Origin: JANMZO01 sp963763135
GTDB lineage: Bacteria > Actinomycetota > Acidimicrobiia > Acidimicrobiales > JANYDT01
Direction: 5' to 3'
NCBI GenBank assembly: GCA_963763135.1
Contig: CAVXNJ010000004.1
Span: forward strand, 744,001 to 808,000
DNA: 64,000 bases
How positions within the stretch are numbered: the first letter of the stretch is position 1; every line of letters starts with the position of its first letter. The notes beneath the pieces were generated by a model, which saw only the letters and a list, made by a program, of their open reading frames with translations, was not told where the DNA came from and searched no databases. Positions 8,449 through 15,361 of this stretch are shown here, in pieces. The position numbers and the translations under genes are program-made.

Positions 8449-8856
8449 TCAGCGCGATGGTCTGACCGGGATCTCGTCGACGCTCCAGTAGACGGGAAGT
8501 CCCCGGTCGCGGGCGATTCGCACGTCGTTGTCAGCACCCGTCGAAGCGCCGGGCAGTCGCAGGACGGCATCGCAGTGCTGGAGCAGGCGCTCAGCGGTAG
8601 GAGTGAGGACACCCAAGGACACCGGGTCGCCGACGACCGATCCGATCGTTTCCATGATCGGCAGCGCCACCCATTCGCCGATCATCGGCACATGCCCGGC
8701 CTGGAAGATCGGCCACGCGGCGGATTCGAGGAAGCGGAGGTTGGCCGTCAGCCGCTCGGGTTCGTCGTTCGTTCCCGATCGGTAGGGGCCGGCAATCAGG
8801 ATCAGCAGGGGTCGGTCGGCCAGCCCGTCGGCAGCAGTTTCAGGTGGTGTGTTCAT
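8449..8856 (-). CDS. DUF4406-type / nucleoside 2-deoxyribosyltransferase-like protein
   Basis: A 135-aa protein whose core LILIAGPYRSGTNDEP, then LRFLESAAWPIFQAGHVPMIGEW, matches the DUF4406/nucleoside deoxyribosyltransferase-like fold (an N-terminal strand, a P-loop-like turn, and a helix that carries the 'neighbouring' arginine region). The C-terminus HCDAVLRLPGAST-GADND also fits this fold, where an Asp is catalytic in true transferases. The ATG at 8856 excludes an upstream extension lacking homology-like character. It is divergent from a DeoR regulator, with phased repeats between them, so it may be the regulator's target. Confidence 0.65.
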   Translation of the reverse strand: MNTPPETAADGLADRPLLILIAGPYRSGTNDEPERLTANLRFLESAAWPIFQAGHVPMIGEWVALPIMETIGSVVGDPVSLGVLTPTAERLLQHCDAVLRLPGASTGADNDVRIARDRGLPVYWSVDEIPVRPSR

Positions 8857-8870
8857 GCCGGGAAACGATA

Positions 8871-8930
8871 TGTGCAACTTCGTGCATAAACAAGAATAAT
8901 CGTGCACAAACGGGCAAGATCGTGCAGAAT
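8871..8930. promoter_or_regulatory. Phased CGTGCA operator repeats between DUF4406 gene and deoR-type gene
   Basis: CGTGCA occurs at 8881, 8901 and 8921, exactly 20 bp apart, within similar contexts (TTCGTGCATAAAC, ATCGTGCACAAACG, ATCGTGCAGAATG). A TGTGCA half-site lies at 8871. The 20-bp spacing is close to two helical turns, so all copies face one side of the DNA. The location in the divergent promoter gap suggests operators for the adjacent DeoR protein. The stretch is more AT-rich than its surroundings. Confidence 0.6.
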
Positions 8931-8968
8931 GGTTGCTGTGCTGAGTATGGTGAAGTGGTGGTGAAGGC

Positions 8969-9721
8969 ATGCTGACGTCCCAACGAAAGGCGCTGATCCT
9001 GGAGCGGCTCCGTCAAGACGGGAGCGTCGTCGCGAAAGATCTGGCCGTGGCCTGGGAAGTCTCGGAAGACACGCTTCGACGCGATCTCCGGGAGTTGGCA
9101 CACGAAGGTCTGCTGCAGCGCGTCCACGGCGGGGCTCTGCCCCTTTCGGCCGCCGCGGGCGACTTCGAGACACGAACTTCGGTCGCCCCCGACGAGAAGC
9201 TTCGGGTGGCCGAGGCGGCTGCGGGGATCGTCGCTGATGGTCAGACCATCTTCATCGACGGAGGGACGACGGCTGAAGCGTTGTGCCGAGCCCTTCCTGA
9301 TTCGCTCAGGGCGACGCTTGTAACGCACTCGCCGACGATCGCCGTGGCGTTGATGTCGCTGCCGAATATCGAGGTTCTGCTGATCGGCGGCACGATGTAC
9401 CGGCACTCGATCGTGGCCACTGGAGCGATAGCGGCCGAGCAGATCGCCGGGGTCACCGTCGATGTGTTCTTCATGGGCGTGAGCGGCGTTCACCCTATTG
9501 CCGGTCTCACGACGGGGTCGGCCGAGGAGGCTGCGACCAAACGGACGATAAGTCGTCGCAGTTCCGAGACCTACGTGTTGGCGTCGTCGGAGAAGATCGG
9601 CGCGGCTTCACCGTTTCGGGTCGTCGACTTCGGCGACGTCACCGGAGCGATAACCGACTCGACCGACAACCGGAACCTGCGGGCCCTGCGCCAAGCGGGG
9701 CTCAACGTCATCCCGGCCTGA
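8969..9721 (+). CDS. DeoR/GlpR-family transcriptional regulator
   Basis: A 250-aa regulator. The N-terminal DeoR winged helix (residues ~4-57) includes QRKALILERLRQDGSV, EVSEDTLRRDLRELAHEGLL and RVHGGALP. The C-terminal DeoRC effector domain has the typical IFIDGGTTAEALCRALP and LLIGGTMYRHSIVATG segments, which bind a phosphorylated sugar in characterised members. It is divergent from the DUF4406 gene across a gap with three phased repeats, suggesting autoregulation and control of that gene. The stop codon lies in the first unit of a 9-bp tandem repeat. Confidence 0.9.
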   Translation: MLTSQRKALILERLRQDGSVVAKDLAVAWEVSEDTLRRDLRELAHEGLLQRVHGGALPLSAAAGDFETRTSVAPDEKLRVAEAAAGIVADGQTIFIDGGTTAEALCRALPDSLRATLVTHSPTIAVALMSLPNIEVLLIGGTMYRHSIVATGAIAAEQIAGVTVDVFFMGVSGVHPIAGLTTGSAEEAATKRTISRRSSETYVLASSEKIGAASPFRVVDFGDVTGAITDSTDNRNLRALRQAGLNVIPA

Positions 9722-9754
9722 CCGGCCTGACCGGCCTGACCGGCCTGACCGGCC
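9713..9754. repeat. 9-bp tandem repeat (CCGGCCTGA)
   Basis: Four perfect copies of CCGGCCTGA plus a partial fifth. The first contains the stop codon of the DeoR gene. Because the unit is 9 bp and includes TGA in one frame, copy-number change would not alter the protein end. Confidence 0.8.
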
Positions 9755-9828
9755 GCGCTGACCGGTCTGACCCGGCGGTCGACATTGGGCGCCGTCACGG
9801 CCGGGTCGGTCGCCTGTAGGGTGCGTTC

Positions 9829-11244
9829 ATGCGAGTGATCATGGCGTCGGCCGAAGTGGCTCCCTATGTGCGGGTCGGTGGGCTGGCAGAGGCGGCGGGA
9901 GGACTCGCGTTGGCGCTGCGCCGTCTGGGCGTTGAACTGCACATGGTCGTGCCGGATTACTTCGGGTCCGAGACCGAACTGGCTGACGAGACGTTTGAAA
10001 CCGTCGATGTACCGATCTGGGTCGGCGGGGCGACGGCGCGCACCGGACACCTGGCGGGTTTCGGAACCATCACGCTGGTCGACGTTCCAGGGATGCAGCG
10101 TCCGCACGTCTACGGCGAGCCCGGCGGGTTCGGCTGGGAAGACAACGACCGGCGGTTCATGGCGTTCTCGGCCGCAGTTGTCGCTATCGCCCGGGCTCGA
10201 AACGCTGATGTGCTGCACGCAAACGACTGGCACACCGGGGCCTCCCTTGGTTTCGCTGGACCGTCACTGCCGTCGGTGTTCAGCATTCATAACCTCGCTT
10301 ATCAAGGTCAGTGCGATATCGGTTGGCTGCATGTCCTCGGTGAGTTCGGGAGGGATCGTCAGTTCGCTTACGAATCGTATGGAGCCTGCAACCCGATGGT
10401 CGGAGCGCTCCGGCTCGCGGACCGTATCGTCGCCGTGAGCCCGCACTACGCCCACGAGATTCTGACGCCCGAGGGCGGCAACGGCCTTGACGGCGTGCTG
10501 CGCTCCCGCGGTGATGCTGTCGTCGGCATCCTCAACGGGATCGACGTTGAGTCCTGGAACCCGGAGACCGACTCGTTCCTCCCGCAGAACTACACGACGG
10601 CGTCGCTCCACAGTGGCGAGAGCGTCGGGAAGACGCATTGTCGTGAAGCGCTGTTGCGGGAGGCCGAGCTCGAGGATCTTGGTGGCCCGGTCATTGGGTT
10701 TGTCTCGCGGCTCGTTGATCAGAAAGGCGTCGACCTCGTTATCGAAGCAGCTCAATTCCTGCCGTCGCTCGGGGCGCAAATGGTCGTGCTCGGGGCCGGC
10801 GACTCCCATCTGGTGCAGAGCCTGCGGTTGCGATCGCTCCAGCATCCTGACCGCATCGCGTTTCGCGAGGGGTTCGATCTCGGGTTCGCCCATCGCATCT
10901 TCGCCGGGTCCGATCTTTTCGTGATGCCGAGCCGTTTCGAGCCTTGCGGTCTGGCGCAGATGCAGGCGATGGCCTACGGCACGATCCCGGTGGTGACCGA
11001 CGTTGGCGGGTTGCACGACACCGTTATCGACGCGGACCGGGATCCTGTTACCGGAAACGGTTTCTCCACCGAAGTTGTGAGCGCGGCCGGATTGGTCGAC
11101 GCTCTGCACCGGGCCGTCCGGGCCTGGTCAGTGAAGAAGCGTCGAGCGGCGATAGTCACCAACGGGTCGTCGACCGACTGGTCATGGGACGGGCCGGCCG
11201 CGCGTTACATCGACCTTTACCGGAGCGTATCGAGTTCTCGTTAA
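9829..11244 (+). CDS. glgA: Glycogen (starch) synthase, GT5 family
   Basis: Predicted to transfer glucose from ADP-glucose to the end of an alpha-1,4-glucan. It has 471 aa, the usual length. The N-terminus ASAEVAPYVRVGGLAEAAGGL corresponds to the KxGGLADV nucleotide-binding loop of GlgA, although the usual Lys is an Arg here. Further motifs are HANDWHTG near residue 130, FSIHNLAYQG, and the GT-B C-terminal signature SRFEPCGLAQMQAMAYGTIPVVTDVGGL. The next gene on the same strand is glgC, 130 bp downstream, so substrate supply and polymerisation are encoded together. Confidence 0.92.
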   Translation: MRVIMASAEVAPYVRVGGLAEAAGGLALALRRLGVELHMVVPDYFGSETELADETFETVDVPIWVGGATARTGHLAGFGTITLVDVPGMQRPHVYGEPGGFGWEDNDRRFMAFSAAVVAIARARNADVLHANDWHTGASLGFAGPSLPSVFSIHNLAYQGQCDIGWLHVLGEFGRDRQFAYESYGACNPMVGALRLADRIVAVSPHYAHEILTPEGGNGLDGVLRSRGDAVVGILNGIDVESWNPETDSFLPQNYTTASLHSGESVGKTHCREALLREAELEDLGGPVIGFVSRLVDQKGVDLVIEAAQFLPSLGAQMVVLGAGDSHLVQSLRLRSLQHPDRIAFREGFDLGFAHRIFAGSDLFVMPSRFEPCGLAQMQAMAYGTIPVVTDVGGLHDTVIDADRDPVTGNGFSTEVVSAAGLVDALHRAVRAWSVKKRRAAIVTNGSSTDWSWDGPAARYIDLYRSVSSSR

Positions 11245-11374
11245 GGCGAACGCTTTGCCCTCACAAACGCTTGAGCAGGTGTTTCAGCGCAGTGTCGCGG
11301 TTGTATCGCCATCGTTGCGTAAGTCCTTGGTGAGAGAACCTGCAATTCGCGTCAAGTAGGCGTACGCTCCGAAT

Positions 11375-12604
11375 GTGGCTGATCCCAAAGTGCTTGTCAT
11401 GGTCCTCGCCGGTGGCGAAGGAAAGCGTCTGTTTCCTCTTACGGCCGATCGAGCAAAGCCGGCGGTTCCGTTCGGCGGAACCTACCGTTTGGTCGATTTT
11501 GTGCTGTCGAACTTTGCGAACGCCCGGTACCTCCAGATCGTGGTGCTGACGCAGTACAAGAGTCACAGTCTCGACCGGCACATCTCCGCGACGTGGCGAT
11601 TCTCCACACTGCTCGGCAACTACGTGACGCCGGTGCCTGCTCAGATGCGACGTGGCCCGCGTTGGTTCGTCGGCTCAGCCGATGCGATCTACCAGAACTT
11701 CAACCTGATCTCCGATGCTCAGCCCGACATCGTCTGTGTGTTCGGTGCTGATCACATCTACCGCATGGATCCCCGTCAGATGGTTGACCACCACATGGCG
11801 GTCGGCGGGGGAGTGACCGTGGCCGGCATCCCGGTGCCGAAACACGAGGCGACCGAGTTCGGGGTCATGGAAGTCGCGGGCACCAAGATCAAGGAGTTCC
11901 ACGAGAAGTCGCCCAATCCACCGACGCTTCCGGGCCGCGACGACATGTGTCTGGCCTCGATGGGCAACTACGTCTTCGACACCGATGTGTTGCTGCGGGC
12001 GATCGCCGAAGACGCGGAAGACGAAGACTCCAAGCACGATCTCGGTACGAACATCATTCCGAACCTGACCCGCGAGGGGAAGGCCAACTTCTACGACTTC
12101 GACACCAACGAGATCCCCGGTGAGACTGACGTCGGTCGTGGCTACTGGAGAGACGTAGGTACCCTCGACGCGTACTACGACGCGAACATGGACCTCATCA
12201 CCCAGCAGCCGGTGTTCGACCTCTACAACATGAGTTGGCCCGTGTTCACCGGTCACTCGGCGCTTCCGCCGGCCAAGCTCGTGCAGGGGCCATCTTGGGC
12301 GCCGGGTTCGGCCGTGTCGAGTTTGCTGTGCCAGGGCACCATCGTGTCGGGTGGTCACGTCGAACGCTCGATCCTGAGCCCCGGCGTGTACATCGACGAC
12401 CATGCGGTCGTCTCGGATTCGATCCTGTTCAATGAAGCGGTGATCGAGCCGGGAGCCATTCTGCGGCGCTGCATCATCGATAAGAACGTACGCATACCTT
12501 CGGGTGTCCAGGTCGGCGTGAACCACGACGACGACCGCGCCCGCGGCTTCACCATCTCCGACCACGGGGTTGTCGTCGTGCCCAAGGGCTACGTCTTCCG
12601 CTAA
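11375..12604 (+). CDS. glgC: Glucose-1-phosphate adenylyltransferase (ADP-glucose pyrophosphorylase)
   Basis: Makes ADP-glucose for glycogen synthesis. The 409-aa protein begins at GTG with KVLVMVLAGGEGKRLFPLT, the nucleotidyltransferase signature. Also present are AKPAVPFGG with the catalytic/allosteric Lys, VFGADHIYRMD, and the GlgC-type RGYWRDVGTLDAYYDANMDL. The C-terminal left-handed beta-helix starts around residue 300 (VLVSGGHVERSILSPGV-type repeats). It follows glgA; glgX lies 45 kb away. Confidence 0.95.
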   Translation: MADPKVLVMVLAGGEGKRLFPLTADRAKPAVPFGGTYRLVDFVLSNFANARYLQIVVLTQYKSHSLDRHISATWRFSTLLGNYVTPVPAQMRRGPRWFVGSADAIYQNFNLISDAQPDIVCVFGADHIYRMDPRQMVDHHMAVGGGVTVAGIPVPKHEATEFGVMEVAGTKIKEFHEKSPNPPTLPGRDDMCLASMGNYVFDTDVLLRAIAEDAEDEDSKHDLGTNIIPNLTREGKANFYDFDTNEIPGETDVGRGYWRDVGTLDAYYDANMDLITQQPVFDLYNMSWPVFTGHSALPPAKLVQGPSWAPGSAVSSLLCQGTIVSGGHVERSILSPGVYIDDHAVVSDSILFNEAVIEPGAILRRCIIDKNVRIPSGVQVGVNHDDDRARGFTISDHGVVVVPKGYVFR

Positions 12605-12621
12605 AGCGTCCTTTCCACGGC

Positions 12622-12638
12622 GACCGGTTTGCCCGGTC
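12622..12638 (+). terminator. Possible terminator after glgC
   Basis: A short GACCGG / CCGGTC stem with a 5-base loop lies 18 bp after the glgC stop and is followed by TTCATTGTCTTCTCT. The stem is only 6 bp, so the call is tentative. Confidence 0.35.
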
Positions 12639-12673
12639 TTCATTGTCTTCTCTGTAAGAAAGTATGTGTGCTT

Positions 12674-13096
12674 ATGTCTGATCCGCTCGTCCAGATCGAT
12701 CCCAAGAAAGACAGTGTCGATCTCGGAATCATCATCCGCGACTGGGAGGCGTCGAAGCGCTTCTACTGCGACACGTTGGGATTCGAGCACGTCATGTCGA
12801 TGCCGTTCCCGCTGAAGCCCGGCATGATGCACCGGGTCCAGGCCGGTGTCACGACCCTCAAACTGTCGCAGTTCGACGAAGTGCCGGAGATCTCCAACCC
12901 GCCCGGAGGGGCGACCGCGGCAATCGGCGTTCGCTATTTCACGTTCTGGGTGAAGAACGTGCAGGCCATCGCCGACGCGTGCATCGCCGCCGGCTACGAG
13001 GTTCCGACCAAGCCCGTCACGATCCGACCCGGTGTCACGATCATGATGGTCGTCGACCCCGACGGCAACTGGGTCGAGTTCCTCCAAAACGACTGA
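12674..13096 (+). CDS. VOC-family (glyoxalase-like) protein
   Basis: A 140-aa single-domain VOC protein. The N-terminal beta-alpha-beta module has DLGIIIRDWEASKRFYCDTLGFEHV, and the C-terminal ends in VTIMMVVDPDGNWVEFLQ, the classic last-strand motif with the metal-binding Glu. Such proteins include lactoylglutathione lyases, dioxygenases and resistance proteins; the substrate is not evident. The ATG at 12674 (MSDPLVQIDP) is preferred to an upstream start without protein-like sequence. The gene lies just upstream of tRNA-Cys. Confidence 0.82.
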   Translation: MSDPLVQIDPKKDSVDLGIIIRDWEASKRFYCDTLGFEHVMSMPFPLKPGMMHRVQAGVTTLKLSQFDEVPEISNPPGGATAAIGVRYFTFWVKNVQAIADACIAAGYEVPTKPVTIRPGVTIMMVVDPDGNWVEFLQND

Positions 13097-13171
13097 GCAC
13101 GCGTTTTCGGGGCGAAAACGTACCTGTAGTTCGCGTTTCTCGGATAGGGTATGGAGCCTTCAAACGCGCCT

Positions 13172-13246
13172 GGCGGCGTGGCAGAGTGGTTCATGCAACG
13201 GCCTGCAAAGCCGTGTACCCCAGTTCAATTCTGGGCGCCGCCTCCA
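13172..13246 (+). tRNA. tRNA-Cys (anticodon GCA), 3' CCA encoded
   Basis: Acceptor stem GGCGGCG (13172-13178) pairs with CGCCGCC (13236-13242). The anticodon stem CGGC/GCCG encloses CTGCAAA with anticodon GCA. The T arm is CCCAG-TTCAATT-CTGGG. A discriminator base T and CCA follow. A strong terminator lies directly downstream. Confidence 0.95.
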
Positions 13247-13250
13247 AGAG

Positions 13251-13287
13251 AGACCCCGTAACGGTGCCAACCGAGCGGGGTCTTTTT
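13251..13287 (+). terminator. Intrinsic terminator of tRNA-Cys
   Basis: Perfect 8-bp stem AGACCCCG / CGGGGTCT with a 17-base loop, followed by TTTTTGTTT. This is the clearest U-tract terminator in the first part of the window. Confidence 0.85.
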
Positions 13288-13323
13288 GTTTGGGACGCAG
13301 GCTCAAGGCCGCGACGCTCGGTT

Positions 13324-13390
13324 GGAGGATTACCGCCACGATGGAGCTTTTGCGACGTCGGAAATCTTCCACCGTGGCGGAAATCCTCCT
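13324..13390. repeat. Dispersed hairpin element, CGCCACGATG family, copy 1
   Basis: Arms GGAGGATTACCGCCACGATG (from 13324) and, on the other side, CCACCGTGGCGGAAATCCTC (to 13388) are nearly complementary. They enclose a loop with CTTTTGCGACGTCGGAAATC. A similar element with the same order of core motifs (CGCCACGATG, GTTTT, GACGTCG, GGCGGAAT) lies at 59071-59142. It is located between the tRNA-Cys terminator and the serine hydrolase 3' end. Confidence 0.6.
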
Positions 13391-13469
13391 TTGGTGAAGC
13401 TCGTCGCTGTTCGCATTAGACGGATGGCGTTGGCCAAGGTTGAAGAGCGCCGGCCAGTGCTGGGCATGC

Positions 13470-14516
13470 TCATCCTGTGGGACGGGTGTCGTCGCCTTGA
13501 GCTACTCGTGCGCGCCGCACGAACTCGCGGAGAACGGGCCACGTTCCGTCCATCGTGTTGCTGAGGATGACGATGTCAGCGTTCCAGACCGACAGGTCCG
13601 CGAGTATGCCGCTTGCGCCCTCGCTTTGGCCCTCTTTGTGGTAGCCCAACTCGTTGAACTCGAGCCCGAAACCCTGGCCTCCGGGCCCGCCGTCAGTGCG
13701 GGCGACCTGGCAGGTGAGGAACTCGTCGGTGAGGTCGGCGGGCAGCAACTGCCGCCCGCGAAGCGCCGCAAAGAAGGCGTGCAGGTCGGCGGCGGTACAG
13801 AACGCACCACCGTCGGCGGCACCCTGGGGAGGGTAGGCGTAGATGTTCTGTTCGAGTCGACCGTCGTCGGTCGGGTCGAACCCCTCGGCGAGGTCGTCGA
13901 TGGCGTAACGCTTGTCGAAGTAGCCGGATCTGGTCATGCCGGCGCGTGCGAGCACTTCCCCCTCGACGTAGTCCTGGAAGCCCCGGCCCGAGGCGTGCTC
14001 GACCGCCATCCCCGCGATGATGTAGCCGGCGTTGCAGTAGCGAGAACCGCTTCCGGGCGCGAAGTGTGGCGGCTTGGCGGCGAACACCGGAAGGAAGTCG
14101 CGCAGGGTCATAATCGTGTGACACGGCACCACTCGAAAGACATCGGCATAGTTCTCGCCCTCGTCCTCCTCCGCGATGTCGGCGATGCCGCTGGTATGTG
14201 TGAGCAGATGGCGCAGCGTCACGGCGGGGGCGATGGTCGTGCCGGCGAGATCGACGTATTCGTGGATCGACGCGTCGAGGTCCAACCGCCCAGCGGCGAC
14301 CAACTGGAGCACGGCTACCGAGGTGAACAGCTTGCTGATCGAGGCAACATCGAAACGCATGTCAAGCGTGTTCGGAACACCCCAGCGCGGGGATGCCAGG
14401 CCGAAGGCGGATTGGAACAACACCTCCCCGTCGCGACGAACATCGACCACGCCGGAGAACAGCCGGCCGTCCTCGCTGGGCGATACGAGGAACTTCTCAA
14501 TCCATGCGGTGTCCAT
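13470..14516 (-). CDS. Serine hydrolase of the beta-lactamase/class C (PBP-like) family
   Basis: A 348-aa protein with the SxxK motif in MRFDVASISKLFTSVAVL near residue 60, where Ser is the nucleophile. The YxN motif is YCNAGYIIAGMAVE near residue 165. The third element is HKEGQSEGASG near residue 305, in the place of the KTG/HxG box. There is no signal peptide, so it is predicted cytoplasmic. Members include esterases, D-aminopeptidases and beta-lactamases; the specific activity is not evident. Confidence 0.85.
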   Translation of the reverse strand: MDTAWIEKFLVSPSEDGRLFSGVVDVRRDGEVLFQSAFGLASPRWGVPNTLDMRFDVASISKLFTSVAVLQLVAAGRLDLDASIHEYVDLAGTTIAPAVTLRHLLTHTSGIADIAEEDEGENYADVFRVVPCHTIMTLRDFLPVFAAKPPHFAPGSGSRYCNAGYIIAGMAVEHASGRGFQDYVEGEVLARAGMTRSGYFDKRYAIDDLAEGFDPTDDGRLEQNIYAYPPQGAADGGAFCTAADLHAFFAALRGRQLLPADLTDEFLTCQVARTDGGPGGQGFGLEFNELGYHKEGQSEGASGILADLSVWNADIVILSNTMDGTWPVLREFVRRARVAQGDDTRPTG

Positions 14517-14669
14517 ACCGGGACGTTACGCATGCAACGCGTACAGGACAACCGACTTCTCGACGACGTACGGGGTCGGGAACGCAGTGATTCGAATCAT
14601 GCCGCTCCTTTACCAATAGTCGCGTGGGTAGGATCGCCGCGAACACGAGGCGCATCAGGGAGCAACGAG

Positions 14670-15239
14670 ATGAGACCACTTCGATACTCGATCAACGTCA
14701 CGCTCGACGGCTGTTGCCATCACGAGGCGGGGATTCCCCCCGACGAGGAATCGATGCGCTTCTGGACCGCTCAGATGGAGCAAGCCGATGCCCTGATATT
14801 CGGCCGGGTGACCTACGAGATGATGGAGTCGGTGTGGCGGAAGCCGGTTTCGGGCGCGTGGCCTGACTGGATGGATGAGACGCAGATCCCCTTCGCCGAG
14901 AGCATCGACAGGGCCAAGAAGTACGTCGTGTCGAGCACATTGAGCGAGGTCGATTGGAATGCCGAGTTGTTGCGAGGCGAACTGGGGCCGGCGATTCAGC
15001 AGCTCAAGCAGGAGGCGGGCGAGGGCCTGTGGGTGGGTGGCGTGACACTTCCCCTGGCATTGGCAGATCTGGGACTGATCGACGAGTACGAGTTCGTCGT
15101 GCAGCCGGTCCTGGCCGGACACGGGCCGACGTTGCTCGCCGGTCTGCGCGAACGCATCCAGCTTGAGATCGTCGATCGCCATGAGTTCCGATCCGGAGCG
15201 ATCGCCGTCCGATGCTCGCCCCGGTCAACGCTGAGTTGA
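14670..15239 (+). CDS. Dihydrofolate reductase-family protein (RibD C-terminal domain-like)
   Basis: A 189-aa protein starting MRPLRYSINVTLDGCC, the usual start of DHFR-like RibD_C proteins, with ADALIFGRVTYEMMESVW and KYVVSSTL, typical NADPH-site segments. WVGGVTLPLALADLGLIDEYEFVVQPVLAGHGPTLL matches the C-terminal half. GGGAGCAACGAG precedes the ATG. These small oxidoreductases are common in actinobacteria; the substrate is unknown. It converges on the ABC permease gene across a perfect hairpin. Confidence 0.88.
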   Translation: MRPLRYSINVTLDGCCHHEAGIPPDEESMRFWTAQMEQADALIFGRVTYEMMESVWRKPVSGAWPDWMDETQIPFAESIDRAKKYVVSSTLSEVDWNAELLRGELGPAIQQLKQEAGEGLWVGGVTLPLALADLGLIDEYEFVVQPVLAGHGPTLLAGLRERIQLEIVDRHEFRSGAIAVRCSPRSTLS

Positions 15240-15260
15240 GGGTACGTGTGCGGCGCGGAC

Positions 15261-15289
15261 GTGACGGACAGCGTGTGGCTGTCCGTCAC
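15261..15289. terminator. Perfect 12-bp hairpin between convergent genes
   Basis: GTGACGGACAGC pairs with GCTGTCCGTCAC across the 5-base loop GTGTG. It lies 22 bp after the DHFR-like gene and between convergent genes, so a bidirectional terminator is likely although no long T-tract follows. Confidence 0.6.
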
Positions 15290-15324
15290 GTCGGTTTGCC
15301 GGGTCGGTTGGCCATGTGGGTTGG

Positions 15325-15358
15325 CCAGGCCGGGTACGCCAGGCCGGGTACGCCAGGT
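15325..15358. repeat. 14-bp tandem repeat (CCAGGCCGGGTACG)
   Basis: Two perfect tandem copies followed by CCAGGT, immediately next to the 3' end of the ABC permease gene. Confidence 0.7.
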
Positions 15359-15361
15359 TGG

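Noticed and set aside
11675..13087. 470-codon open frame antisense to glgC
   Set aside because: Pure shadow of a well-supported GlgC and VOC coding region in high-GC DNA; its composition is His/Asp/Arg/Val-rich with no domain.
13440..14669. Upstream extension of the DHFR-like gene by 410 codons
   Set aside because: This part runs antisense to the serine hydrolase. The ATG at 14670 with a ribosome site and family-type N-terminus is the real start.
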